Shown here in pieces: positions 9,144 to 18,899 of a DNA stretch of 64,000 bases. The DNA lies in assembly GCA_963764675.1 (NCBI GenBank), contig CAVXTQ010000011.1, positions 496,001-560,000 on the forward strand, in the 5' to 3' direction. Position 1 is the stretch's first letter. Every line of letters begins with the position of its first letter. The translations under genes and the position numbers were made by a program. The notes beneath the pieces were generated by a model. That model had not been told where the DNA came from. It worked only from the letters and a program-made list of their open reading frames with translations, and ran no database searches. Source of the stretch: Acidiferrum sp963764675 (GTDB lineage Bacteria > Acidobacteriota > Terriglobia > Acidiferrales > UBA7541).

Positions 9144-9692
9144 ATGCGCCACAGAAGACGAAAGAGCAATCGAGCGCAGAACGGCTTCACGCTGATCGAG
9201 GCCTTGCTGGCCACCATCGTGATGCTGGTCGGCTTAGTGGCCATCGCCCAACTCGTGCCAATATCACTCACCATCAACAGCGGGAATCGCAGCGATTCCA
9301 CCGCGCTGGTCATCGAGCAGCGCGTGCTGGAGCAGATGCTGGACCAGCCGCTCACGGCGGCAACCTGCACTGCCCCGGCGTGTCCCGACGCGCAAGCCAC
9401 CACCTGGAATCTGGGAGCGCTCGCGTCTCCGCGAACCGTAGTGGGAAGCCCCGTGACGGTGGTCAACAACAGCCCTGCTATCGACTTCAGCGCCGGGCAA
9501 GTGGCCGGCTACAGCTTCAACTACATCGACCCGGAAGATCCCTACGGAGCAACGTACGACGTTCGTTGGGCCGTCGTGACGTATGTGAATGGCTCGGTCG
9601 TCACGAGAAAGCGCTTCCTGCTCAGCTCTCGGCAAATTGGAGGCACCGGATACTTTCTGCCGATGACGCTGGATACTACGGTGGAGAAATGA
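9144..9692 (+). CDS. Minor pilin, PilV/GspI-like
   Basis: A 182-residue prepilin-like protein with a basic leader and the cleavage motif NG|FTLIEALLATIVMLVGLVA, with Glu at +5. The helix is followed by a SDSTALVIEQRVLEQMLDQ segment typical of PilV/GspI proteins, where the minor pilin primes pilus assembly at the inner membrane. The start ATG 9144 lies 20 bases after the GspH-like stop. The stop overlaps the next ATG (ATGA), so the two genes are coupled. The same frame is open upstream, but that part only shadows the previous gene. Confidence 0.85.
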   Translation: MRHRRRKSNRAQNGFTLIEALLATIVMLVGLVAIAQLVPISLTINSGNRSDSTALVIEQRVLEQMLDQPLTAATCTAPACPDAQATTWNLGALASPRTVVGSPVTVVNNSPAIDFSAGQVAGYSFNYIDPEDPYGATYDVRWAVVTYVNGSVVTRKRFLLSSRQIGGTGYFLPMTLDTTVEK

Positions 9693-10486
9693 AAGTCGCG
9701 GCACAGGGTACGCGGCAAAAGGGCTTCACGCTTATCGAACTCCTGATCGCCGCAACGGTTTTTCTGGTGGTCGCGGCTGCCGCGTTCACGTTGTTGGGAA
9801 TCGCGCAGAAACGCTACCAGACCGACTCGCGCATCCTGTCCAGCTTCCAGGAGGCACGGCTGGGCCTGGACCAGATCGTGCGCGACGTGAACGACTCCGG
9901 TTATCCGCCGCAGAATCATTTCTCCGTACTGCCTGCCGCCAATCTTTACGCCTCCACGCCCTTTGCGTGGAGTGCCGGCTATCCAGGTGCGCCCTGCATT
10001 GTCGCGACCACCTGCACCAGCCCGAGCGACTTCGATTTGATCGTCGAGACCGACATTGATCCGCAGAACAACAATGGCGTCGAATGGGTTCGCTATCAGT
10101 TGCCCGCAGGAACGACTACGCTCCTTCGCGGCGTGGCCAGCAAAGCGGTCGGCATGGACCCGATCGCGGCGACATCCGCCGGGATGATTCCGTACGTCCA
10201 AAATGTGATGAACAATGCGTCTGCCGCTCAGATCGGCGCGATCCAAGCCGCCTATCCCACCATGTTTCCCGGCGGCCTTCCCGTTCCACTTTTTGCGTAT
10301 ACCTGTGAAACCGGCGGCGGCACACCGCTAAGTTGCCCGACGGCTGGAGCCTTCAATACTCCCGCCAATATTCTGGATGTCGAGATCACGGTGATCGTGC
10401 AAGCCACTGCCAATGACGCGCAAACGGGGATCCCGCGTTTGGTGGAACTGCACGGGCGCGGTCATCGCGTCAATCCTAACCGGTAA
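9689..10486 (+). CDS. Minor pilin, PilW/GspJ-like
   Basis: A 265-residue prepilin-like protein. The leader ends KG|FTLIELLIAATVFLVVAAAAF, again with Glu at +5. The helix continues into QARLGLDQIVRDVNDSGYP-type sequence, the usual PilW/GspJ pattern (SFQEARLGLDQIVRDV at about 50-65). Two Cys pairs in the globular part could form disulphides outside the cell. The ATG overlaps the upstream TGA by four bases. It probably joins the tip complex with the adjacent minor pilins. Confidence 0.85.
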   Translation: MKVAAQGTRQKGFTLIELLIAATVFLVVAAAAFTLLGIAQKRYQTDSRILSSFQEARLGLDQIVRDVNDSGYPPQNHFSVLPAANLYASTPFAWSAGYPGAPCIVATTCTSPSDFDLIVETDIDPQNNNGVEWVRYQLPAGTTTLLRGVASKAVGMDPIAATSAGMIPYVQNVMNNASAAQIGAIQAAYPTMFPGGLPVPLFAYTCETGGGTPLSCPTAGAFNTPANILDVEITVIVQATANDAQTGIPRLVELHGRGHRVNPNR

Positions 10487-10498
10487 GTGCCAACACCC

Positions 10499-11944
10499 AT
10501 GAAGAAGAGCCACACTCGCTGCCGCAAAAGAGCTGAAACGGGAGTGGCTCTGCTGATCGCTATTTTCACTTTGCTCTTGATCGCCGTGGTGGCCATCTCT
10601 CTTATCGTCGCCGCCGGAATGGAGACTTCGCTCTCCGGGAACTACCGCTCGTCGACGAGCGCGTTCTACGCCGCGAAGGCCGGCCTGGAGGAAGGTCGCG
10701 GCCGCCTGCTGCCGAAGAATCCAGACTACTTCAATACCACGGCTCCTACCTTCGTCCCTGCATTGGGCGCCGCCCCGCTGGCTCTGCACGAAGTGCGCTA
10801 CATCACGAATCCGGCGGGTGGCGAAAACGTTCTCGCGGTTTATCCCGACGTGGAGTACGACACTGAATTTGGGTCTGGATCGCTGGGCGGGGCAACTGTG
10901 AAAACCATCGCGTCGATTTCGCCGGTTGGCGCAGTTCCCGGCGCGCTTTACAAATGGGTGCGCATCAACCCCATCACCGAGGCATCCATCAACATGGATG
11001 TGAACGGCGATCACACCATCGACGCGACTACCCTGCTCTATTTCGATGGGTTGCACCTGAACCTTACTGCGACCGGAACGCAAGCCCTCGAGGTGACCTC
11101 GTTGGCGGTCTTGCCCAACGGAACGCAGAAGCTCTTGCAATATGTCGTCGCTCCGATGCAATTCACGCTCGGATTCCCTGGCGCGGTCACCGCAACGGGC
11201 ACGTATTCGGGAGCGACGAGCTTCGGCAATCAGACCCCCGGCTTTGGCATCAGCGGCTTTGATTTTTGCAATCCCGTAAGAGAGCAGTATGCCGTCAGCG
11301 GCACCAACTCCAGTTCCGTGACGAATCTTTCCACCGCGCTCTCCCCGGCGAACAACTACCCCGGCATCGGCGGCAGCGCCGGTCCTCCCGCCGTGGCTTC
11401 GCTCGGCAATTCCTCCGCGGCCATGCAAAACTTTCCTGACCCTCTTCATCCAGGGCAAACGCTCGATCTCACTTCCATCGCGGGACTCAATCAGTTGGTG
11501 AGTGAAATCCAGTCCGTCGCCGACTACACCACGCCGGATTGCAGCACGACCAGCAACCTCGGCTCGGCCACCAATCCCACAGTGGTCGTCGTGACCGGAA
11601 ATTGCAGCCTCAGCGGCAATCCTTCGCCCCCTGGAGCGGGAATCCTGCTCGTTCAAGGCGACGTGCAATATGTCGACCATCCTTACGACGGATTGATTCT
11701 GGCGATTGGCACTGGGGCCTTTCATCAGCAAGCCGCCAGGTCCACTCACTTCTACGGCTCATTGTTCTTGGCGCAGACCGTGAACCCGGTGACCGGCGTG
11801 CCGCTCGCCACTCCAGGTGCGCCCACACTGGATTGGCTCGGAGGCGGCGGCAACCCCAACCTTCAGTACGATGGCTGTATCGTCGCGAATGCCGAACCCG
11901 CGATTACGTACAAGCCACTGTCGTTCCGCGAGATTTCGCAATAA
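10499..11944 (+). CDS. PilX-like pilus assembly protein
   Basis: Large (about 480 residues) protein with the PilX N-terminal helix: GVALLIAIFTLLLIAVVAIS followed by METSLSGNYRSSTSAFYAAKAGLEE. Proteins of this type lack the classical +5 Glu prepilin context and sit at the pilus tip complex. The rest is Gly/Ser/Thr-rich, as in secreted adhesin-like domains. I chose ATG 10499; a GTG at 10487 directly after the previous stop would add four residues. No PilY1 gene follows, unlike many proteobacterial minor pilin operons. Confidence 0.8.
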   Translation: MKKSHTRCRKRAETGVALLIAIFTLLLIAVVAISLIVAAGMETSLSGNYRSSTSAFYAAKAGLEEGRGRLLPKNPDYFNTTAPTFVPALGAAPLALHEVRYITNPAGGENVLAVYPDVEYDTEFGSGSLGGATVKTIASISPVGAVPGALYKWVRINPITEASINMDVNGDHTIDATTLLYFDGLHLNLTATGTQALEVTSLAVLPNGTQKLLQYVVAPMQFTLGFPGAVTATGTYSGATSFGNQTPGFGISGFDFCNPVREQYAVSGTNSSSVTNLSTALSPANNYPGIGGSAGPPAVASLGNSSAAMQNFPDPLHPGQTLDLTSIAGLNQLVSEIQSVADYTTPDCSTTSNLGSATNPTVVVVTGNCSLSGNPSPPGAGILLVQGDVQYVDHPYDGLILAIGTGAFHQQAARSTHFYGSLFLAQTVNPVTGVPLATPGAPTLDWLGGGGNPNLQYDGCIVANAEPAITYKPLSFREISQ

Positions 11945-11962
11945 ATGGTGGTATAAGAAGAA

Positions 11963-12544
11963 ATGCGCAAGAGGGTGTTCCTTACGGTATTCGCCGCGTA
12001 TGCTGCGGCGCTGCCAGCGGAGGTCTCTCCTGCAGTCCTAGCGGCATACGTGCCGTCAGCCGCGCAACAACCATCGCCAACCGAACAGCCGCTCCAACAG
12101 CAGGGGCAAAATCCCGCGTCAACCGGCCACAAGATCAAGATTTGGACCAACGAAGACCTACTCGCGACTCGCACTCCCGCCGACATCTATATGTTCGAGA
12201 AAGAAGCGCAGGCGGCCGCTAACGATGCTGCCGCCTTCCAGACCCTCGCCTCGTGCTTCGCGCCCGCTCAGCCGGAAGCCACCGTCGAAGACACGCAAAA
12301 AGCGATCCAGGAGACCACGCAGTCGGTTCGCGACGGCGAGAATGCCGTCGCGCAAGCCAAGTCACAACTTGCGGAAGCCCCGGAAGGTCTGAAAACGAGA
12401 GATCAGGCGGAACTCGACCGTCGTACCGCGGAATTAAACCAGAATCTGGAACGTCTGCAAATGCTCCAAGACCGTCTTCAGCAGCTCACTCAGCAACACC
12501 CCGCGGAAGCTCCTAACGATGCTGCGCCAGCGCCGCCTCAGTAG
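11963..12544 (+). CDS. Secreted coiled-coil protein of unknown function
   Basis: A 193-residue protein with a signal peptide (MRKRVFLTVFAAYAAALPAE) and a Gln/Pro-rich linker. The motif KIKIWTNEDLLATRTPADIYMFEKE follows. I know a similar WTNEDLxxLRxPADxYxxEKE motif from acidobacterial hypothetical proteins. Residues 110-180 are strongly heptad-like (QAELDRRTAELNQNLERLQ and so on) and should form a coiled coil. The C-terminus is Ala/Pro-rich. It starts 18 bases after the PilX-like gene, so it is probably the last gene of the pilin operon. Confidence 0.7.
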   Translation: MRKRVFLTVFAAYAAALPAEVSPAVLAAYVPSAAQQPSPTEQPLQQQGQNPASTGHKIKIWTNEDLLATRTPADIYMFEKEAQAAANDAAAFQTLASCFAPAQPEATVEDTQKAIQETTQSVRDGENAVAQAKSQLAEAPEGLKTRDQAELDRRTAELNQNLERLQMLQDRLQQLTQQHPAEAPNDAAPAPPQ

Positions 12545-12565
12545 CTTCGCGATCAGCGCGTCGAC

Positions 12566-12769
12566 TCAACCGGAGCGGGGCCCGCGCAGAAACTCGATCA
12601 ATCCGGTCAGCGCGATCCCCAGGCACATTCCACAGACGATTAGTTGAAATATATCGACGGAGCGAAAGTTTGCGAATGACGGCCTTTGCCGCAGATCAAA
12701 GAGTCCGCCCATCGCGAGAAGAAAGGGAACGAAGACGCCCGTGGCGACGTGTCGATAACGGTTGGTCAT
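12566..12769 (-). CDS. Small two-helix membrane protein
   Basis: A 67-residue protein with two predicted membrane helices (VATGVFVPFLLAMGGLF and FQLIVCGMCLGIALTGLIEFL) joined by a short charged loop. It ends in a basic tail. I chose the ATG at 12769 (MTNRYRH) because the upstream extension is not hydrophobic. The gene converges on the pilin operon and lies downstream of enolase on the same strand. I do not recognise a family. Confidence 0.5.
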   Translation of the reverse strand: MTNRYRHVATGVFVPFLLAMGGLFDLRQRPSFANFRSVDIFQLIVCGMCLGIALTGLIEFLRGPRSG

Positions 12770-12908
12770 TTTGGGGTCTCCCAAGGTGAGCGGCATCTTA
12801 CATGCCACCGGTACGAAGGTCCAGAGGTATGGACGCCGCGAGCCCTCTACTACCGCTACTTTGGCCGCGTGACAGTCGAAGGCTTTGGCGCGGTAGCTTT
12901 GCGAGATC

Positions 12909-14228
<1,320 letters not shown>

Positions 14229-14280
14229 TTCGATTGCTCTCCTGGGTAAATGCAAACAATTATTTTACAGAAGAACGGTA

Positions 14281-14302
14281 GCACAGACACTCTTGTCTGT
14301 GC
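14281..14302. repeat. GTAGC-headed palindrome, copy A
   Basis: Perfect hairpin GCACAGACA-CTCT-TGTCTGTGC preceded by GGTA. It lies between enolase and glgC. An identical copy sits at 21364-21385, and a variant with paired stem changes at 31742-31763. It is a REP-like interspersed repeat; any role in transcript ends is unproven. Confidence 0.85.
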
Positions 14303-14399
14303 CCCCTGTAGCCATGCCTCACCGTTGAATTGGGGCGAAGATTGCTTCGCTTCGTTGTATGCCCGCAGGGCAGAGGTACACGCAGGGTTTCAGTCGGCG

Positions 14400-15638
14400 C
14401 TACTGAGTCTCCGGCTCCTCGATCAGCGATTCCTGCCGGACCACGATCACGATGCCGGACTCGGTGACATGGAACCGGCGCTTGTCGGCTTCCGTGTCGT
14501 AGCCCACCTCGGTGCGTTCCGGCAGCGTCACGTGACGGTCGATGATGGCGCGGCGGATGCGGCAGTGCCGGCCGACATTCACGTGGTTATAGATGATGGA
14601 GTCGGCGACCTCGCTATAGCTGTTCACGCGCACGTCGTAGCCCAGAATCGACCGCTGCACCCGGCCGCCGGAGACGATCGAGCCGCCCGCCACGATGGAA
14701 TCGAGCGCCACGCCCATGCGCTCGGGGTCCGCGAAAACAAACTTTGCCGGTGGATATTGATGCTGCCAGCCACGCAGCGGCCATTCTTTGTCGTACAGAT
14801 TGAAGACCGGCGACACGGAAACCAGGTCCATGTTGGCTTCGTAGTAGGCGTCCAGCGTTCCCACGTCCCGCCAGTACAGCGCGTCCTTCCGGTTCTCATC
14901 CACGAAATTGAACGCGAACACGCGGTGCTTGGAAATGATGCGCGGCAAAATGTCTTTGCCGAAATCATGATGCGACTTTGGATCCTCGGAATCCGCCAGC
15001 AAGATGGGGATCATCAAGTGGGTGTTGAAGATATAGATGCCCATCGACGCATTGCAGAAGCCCGGGTGGTGAGGGGAGTGCTTCGGCTGAGCAGGCTTTT
15101 CCTCGAAGCCCATGATCCGGTAGTCCTTGTCGACCTCGATCACGCCGAACTGCTTCGCCGCTTGTTCGGCGGCAATTTCGATCACCGCCACGGTGACGTC
15201 AGCGCCGGAATCCACATGCTGCTGCAGCATGCGGCTGTAATTCATTTTGTAAATGTGATCGCCGGACAGGATGAAGACGTACTTGGAGCGCTCGCTGCCG
15301 ATCGAGTAGATGTTCTGATATACGGCGTCCGCCGTGCCCTGATACCACTGGTTCGACACGCGCATCTGGGGAGGGAGAACCTCGATGTAGTCGCCCAAGC
15401 CCATCAGCGGCGACCAGCCGGCCCGGATGTGGCGGTTCAAGCTGAGCGCCTTGTACTGCGTGAGCACGAAAACGCGGCGCAGGTCAGAGTTGATGCAATT
15501 GGATAGAGTTACGTCGATGATGCGATACAACGCGCCGAAGGGCACCGCAGGCTTGGCGCGATCCCGGGTCAATGGCCAGAGGCGTTCGCCCTGACCGCCG
15601 GCGAGGAGCACTCCAATGGCGTCACGCATTTCGGACAT
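14400..15638 (-). CDS. glgC: Glucose-1-phosphate adenylyltransferase
   Basis: Makes ADP-glucose from glucose 1-phosphate and ATP, the committed step of bacterial glycogen synthesis. The N-terminal nucleotidyltransferase domain has LLAGGQGERLWPLTRDRAKPAVPFG in two stretches, the LSGDHIYKMNY motif, the substrate-binding FEEKP and YWRDVGTLDAYYEANMDL. The C-terminal left-handed helix repeats carry NVGRHCRIRRAIID. About 412 residues from MSEMRD at 15638, the normal length. It shares direction with enolase but is separated by a repeat. The glycogen synthase and branching enzyme genes are not in the window. Confidence 0.95.
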   Translation of the reverse strand: MSEMRDAIGVLLAGGQGERLWPLTRDRAKPAVPFGALYRIIDVTLSNCINSDLRRVFVLTQYKALSLNRHIRAGWSPLMGLGDYIEVLPPQMRVSNQWYQGTADAVYQNIYSIGSERSKYVFILSGDHIYKMNYSRMLQQHVDSGADVTVAVIEIAAEQAAKQFGVIEVDKDYRIMGFEEKPAQPKHSPHHPGFCNASMGIYIFNTHLMIPILLADSEDPKSHHDFGKDILPRIISKHRVFAFNFVDENRKDALYWRDVGTLDAYYEANMDLVSVSPVFNLYDKEWPLRGWQHQYPPAKFVFADPERMGVALDSIVAGGSIVSGGRVQRSILGYDVRVNSYSEVADSIIYNHVNVGRHCRIRRAIIDRHVTLPERTEVGYDTEADKRRFHVTESGIVIVVRQESLIEEPETQ

Positions 15639-15843
15639 GGTGAACCCCCAGGCCGCTTTTTTGCGAAGCGGCACATTCTAACAGCAGAAGCATGGGCAGG
15701 CGCAATACCACGATTGGCGAGCAATGGCTCAGTTTCGGGTTGCCGTGTTACACGTCCAGTGGTTTGTTTCCTGTGACGTAACCGGGTCGCTGAACTACCA
15801 TGGCCTTATAATGACAACTAATCTGCACGGGCGAGGAGAAGTC

Positions 15844-16311
15844 ATGTTTCCACCCGAGCTTGAGCGCGATGCGTTCCGGGCTTACAACGGCGAATTCGGC
15901 TGGACTCGGGCGCAGATTCCAATGGTTGTCGGTATTCTACGTTCTCACGGGATGGGGGTTCTCGGCGGGGAACTGTGGTGGGTGCGCGATGGGGCCACAG
16001 ATTGGGATCTCATCCCCCGGCGACATGGTCCACCTGCGGTGTATCCCTGGACCAATCGGCTGTCCGGGGAGCCATGGCCAGACTTTGTAGAACGAGGAGC
16101 TAAGGATGCCCTTGCCGCCGTGGAGCGTTTTCCGGGGCCGGGGGACGTGCCGCTGGGCCTAACTGGCCGGATTCTTTACAATCTCACGTGGGTTTCCGAT
16201 GTGGAGTTCGAGAATCTTGAGGAAAGCCGGACAGCAGCGCACTATCCCAAGGATAGTGGACTTGTTCGCCGCGCGGTTAAGCGTCTTTGTAACCGACTAT
16301 TCGGAAACTGA
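15844..16311 (+). CDS. Hypothetical protein
   Basis: A 155-residue protein I do not recognise. The sequence is soluble and Trp-rich (GELWWVRDGATDWDLIP, VYPWTNRL, EPWPDF) with no signal peptide. I chose ATG 15844 because GAGGAGA precedes it at good spacing; ATG 15811 and 15724 lack such a site. It stands alone, divergent from glgC. A mixed alpha/beta globular protein is likely. No function can be assigned. Confidence 0.65.
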   Translation: MFPPELERDAFRAYNGEFGWTRAQIPMVVGILRSHGMGVLGGELWWVRDGATDWDLIPRRHGPPAVYPWTNRLSGEPWPDFVERGAKDALAAVERFPGPGDVPLGLTGRILYNLTWVSDVEFENLEESRTAAHYPKDSGLVRRAVKRLCNRLFGN

Positions 16312-16602
16312 CCATCATCGGCGTCCACGCGCGCAAACTATCCGAGGTTCTGAAACCCGGCCCATGTTACCTAATTAGATAAAGCTATCCCGAGTGCCAA
16401 CACCTGCCTGAACTATCCTAGTCAACCCGCCGCCGGCCACAAAGATAGCTTGACTTACCTTGCCTGAATGATTAGAAGATGCCATCAACCTGTCCGGATG
16501 CGCACAAAGCGCTTAGCATGCGATAATCTCCAGGGGCGGTGTGCACCGCTAGAAGGGCACCGCAAGAAACCAATCCTAACCGGATTGGGGGTGAATACAA
16601 AC
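16312..16602. other. Intergenic stretch upstream of rpsU
   Basis: About 290 bp without a convincing gene. It is less GC-rich than its surroundings. A TTGACT at 16451 and a GATAAT at 16522 could belong to rpsU promoters, but neither has a well-spaced partner. I see no repeat or RNA structure I can name. Confidence 0.4.
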
Positions 16603-16800
16603 GTGGCTGAAGTCATCATCCAGGAAAGTGAATCTCTGGAGAATGCATTGCGCCGCTTCAAGCGCAAGGTCCAACAGGAAGACATCATCAAGGAAATCAA
16701 GAAGCATAGCTTCTATATGAAACCCGGCGAGAAGCGCCGGGCGAAAGAAGCGCTTTCGCGGAAGCGACTGCGCAAAAAGCAGCGTCGGGAAGCGGATTAA
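16603..16800 (+). CDS. rpsU: 30S ribosomal protein S21
   Basis: Small basic protein of the 30S subunit platform. From GTG 16603 (GGGGGTG upstream) it reads VAEVIIQESESLENALRRF and then KRKVQQEDIIKEIKKHSFY. It ends in a very basic C-terminus rich in Lys and Arg. At 65 residues it has the normal length. The longer open frame from 16468 adds an unlikely N-terminus. A strong hairpin lies directly behind the stop, so the gene is probably monocistronic. Confidence 0.92.
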   Translation: MAEVIIQESESLENALRRFKRKVQQEDIIKEIKKHSFYMKPGEKRRAKEALSRKRLRKKQRREAD

Positions 16801-16808
16801 GTTCCAAG

Positions 16809-16836
16809 GCGGCCCCGCCTGGTCGGTCGGGGCCGC
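16809..16836 (+). terminator. Probable intrinsic terminator of rpsU
   Basis: Nine-base perfect stem GCGGCCCCG / CGGGGCCGC with a 10-base loop, nine bases after the rpsU stop. It is followed by TGCTTCTTCC, which is pyrimidine-rich but not a pure T run. Confidence 0.7.
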
Positions 16837-17044
16837 TGCTTCTTCCTCGTCGTGGCTCAGCGCCGCACTTCTGTGATGTAGGCCCAGTTAGGCAGAGACG
16901 TTTGGGGTTGTGTTGCAGCTTCGTGCCCGCAGGCCCAAGGGATCCGCGCCCGGCTTCCCCCGGACAAGGGTGTCCTCATCCACAAAGGCCATGGTGCAAA
17001 GTGCGCCCATCTCCCTGCCCGACCGGGCCAAGGGGGCACGGCTC

Positions 17045-17350
17045 ATGGAATACCACGATAAGGTCCTGAAGTGTTCGGAGTGTGGCGCCGAATTTGTATT
17101 TACCGGCGGCGAACAGATGTTCTTCGCCGACAAGGGCTTCAAAAACGAACCAAAACGCTGCAAAGCCTGCAAAGCCAAGCGTGCCGAGGGTACCGGGGGA
17201 GGCGGAGGCGCCTCGCAGATTCGCTCGGAGACCAAGACCACCTGCTCGCAGTGCGGGAAGGAAACCACGGTACCGTTCCGGCCCACGCAAGGCCGCCCGG
17301 TCTTTTGCCGCGAGTGTTTCCAACAGCGGCGGGCCATGGGCGCAGCGTAA
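17045..17350 (+). CDS. Zinc-ribbon / CxxC-repeat protein
   Basis: A 101-residue protein with two zinc-binding units. The N-terminal unit has CSECGAEFVFTGGEQMFFADKG and CKACKAKR, which matches the probable zinc-ribbon (zf-trcl) family. A Gly-rich linker separates it from the second unit, CSQCGKETTVPFRPTQGRPVFCRECF, the CxxCxC-SSF type. Starting at ATG 17045 (MEYHDKVLKCSECG) removes an unlikely N-terminal extension. Such proteins are often predicted nucleic-acid or ribosome associated, but the role here is unknown. Confidence 0.85.
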   Translation: MEYHDKVLKCSECGAEFVFTGGEQMFFADKGFKNEPKRCKACKAKRAEGTGGGGGASQIRSETKTTCSQCGKETTVPFRPTQGRPVFCRECFQQRRAMGAA

Positions 17351-17657
17351 CGATTTCTGCAAGGTTGTCGCGACGGAAAACACAGCGGTGAGGCGGACCT
17401 TAGTGTCTGTCTCACCATTTTTATTTCTGCCCTCCCTTTATCCCACCAACCTGATTCACCTGGCGATGCCCATGAACCTGTCATCCTGAAGCTATCCGAC
17501 CAGGGTAGCTGAAGGATCTCAACCGCAATGTCGGCAACCAAGCTTCCCCGGCCCCGACGCGCACCCACCGACCCTAGGGTGTATTTTTCCACCCAGCGGC
17601 GTATGATACCGCCTCGAAGTTCCCTGCTGGACCCAAGGCCACCCGGAGGGCCACTCC
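17351..17657. other. Intergenic stretch upstream of the ligase operon
   Basis: About 300 bp without a gene. It contains the GTCATCCTGA repeat (17479-17520). GGAGGGCC just before ATG 17658 serves as the ribosome site of the carboxylate-amine ligase gene. Confidence 0.6.
17479..17520 (+). repeat. TGTCATCC...GGATCT interspersed repeat, copy 1
   Basis: Begins TGTCATCCTGAAG and ends TGAAGGATCTC, with an imperfect inverted core (AGCTATCC / GGGTAGCT). Related copies occur near 22735, 23385 and (reverse) 37064. Confidence 0.65.
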
Positions 17658-18794
17658 ATGGCTCACCGCTTTACCATCGGCGTAGAAGAAGAATTTCAGA
17701 TCATCGATCCGGCAACCTACGAGCTGCGCTCGCACGTCATGCAGCTCGTGTCCGCCGCCTCGCCGGACATCCTCGACCAAGTCAAGGGCGAGATGCATCA
17801 ATCCATCGTCGAGACCGGCACCAAGATCTGCGACAACGTCGGCGACCTCCGCATCGAGATGCACCGCACCCGCGGTGAGCTGGTTGCCGCGGCCGAACGC
17901 GCCGGTCTGCAAGTCGCCGCCGCCGGCACCCATCCTTTCTCCAGTTGGATCGACCAGGTCATCTCCCCCGGCGAGCGCTACCAAAACATCGTCGAGGAAC
18001 TCCAGCAGCTCGCCCGCTCCCTGTTGATCTTCGGCATGCACGTCCACGTCGCCATGCCCGACAAGCAAACCACCATCGACATGATGAACATGGTTCGCTA
18101 CTTCCTGCCGCACCTGCTCGCGCTCTCCACCAGTTCGCCCTTCTGGATGGGGCGCAATACCGGTCTCAAGTCCTTCCGCACCACCGTGTTTCGCCGCTTC
18201 CCGCGCACCGGCGTCCCCGAACAATTTGAGTCCTGGAGCGCTTACGAGAATTTCATCAATCTGCTGGTCAAGCTGAATTGCATCGACAACGGCAAAAAGA
18301 TCTGGTGGGACGTGCGCCCGCATCCAACGTTTGGGACGCTGGAATTTCGCATGTGCGACGTCACCACCAAGGTCGAAGAAGCCGTGGCCATCGCTGCGCT
18401 CACCCAGGCCATCATCGTGAAGCTCCACCGCCTGTACACCGGAAACATGGGCTTTCGCCTGTACCGGCGCGCGCTCATCGAAGAAAACAAGTGGCGCGCC
18501 GCGCGCTACGGCATCGAGGGGAAGTTGATCGATTTCGGCAAAGAAGCCGAGGTACCGATGCGCGATCTAGCGGTCGAACTGCTCGAGTTTGTCGACGACG
18601 TGGTCGATGAGCTGGGCAGCCGCAGCGCCGTCGAGTACGTTCACACCATTTTGAACGAGGGCACCAGCGCCGAGCGCCAACTCCGCGTCTATCAGGAAAC
18701 CGGCGACCTGAAAGCCGTCGTCAAACACCTGGTGGAGGAAACACGTGGCGGCGTCACGCAGTCCAAGCTCTCATCAGCGCACGCCATAAACTAA
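17658..18794 (+). CDS. YbdK-family carboxylate-amine ligase (GCS2 superfamily)
   Basis: Member of the glutamate-cysteine-ligase-2/YbdK family (COG2170), which joins an amino acid carboxylate to an amine using ATP. It opens with FTIGVEEEFQIIDP, carrying the Mg-binding Glu residues. It continues with GEMHQSIVETGTKIC, AGTHPF, FGMHVHVAMPD, WWDVRPHPTFGTLEFRMCD and the C-terminal ENKWRAARYG. At 378 residues it has the family length. It is followed by two ATP-grasp ligase genes in the same direction. Substrates are unknown: E. coli YbdK shows only weak gamma-glutamylcysteine activity. Confidence 0.9.
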   Translation: MAHRFTIGVEEEFQIIDPATYELRSHVMQLVSAASPDILDQVKGEMHQSIVETGTKICDNVGDLRIEMHRTRGELVAAAERAGLQVAAAGTHPFSSWIDQVISPGERYQNIVEELQQLARSLLIFGMHVHVAMPDKQTTIDMMNMVRYFLPHLLALSTSSPFWMGRNTGLKSFRTTVFRRFPRTGVPEQFESWSAYENFINLLVKLNCIDNGKKIWWDVRPHPTFGTLEFRMCDVTTKVEEAVAIAALTQAIIVKLHRLYTGNMGFRLYRRALIEENKWRAARYGIEGKLIDFGKEAEVPMRDLAVELLEFVDDVVDELGSRSAVEYVHTILNEGTSAERQLRVYQETGDLKAVVKHLVEETRGGVTQSKLSSAHAIN

Positions 18795-18899
18795 TTTGGA
18801 GTGCGGCAGCTTGCTGCCGCCTTTTCGGTCGCACCACCGGCTCAAAGAGCATCAACCGTGCAAGAAACACCGCGTCTGAATCTCGATCCAGGAGCCACC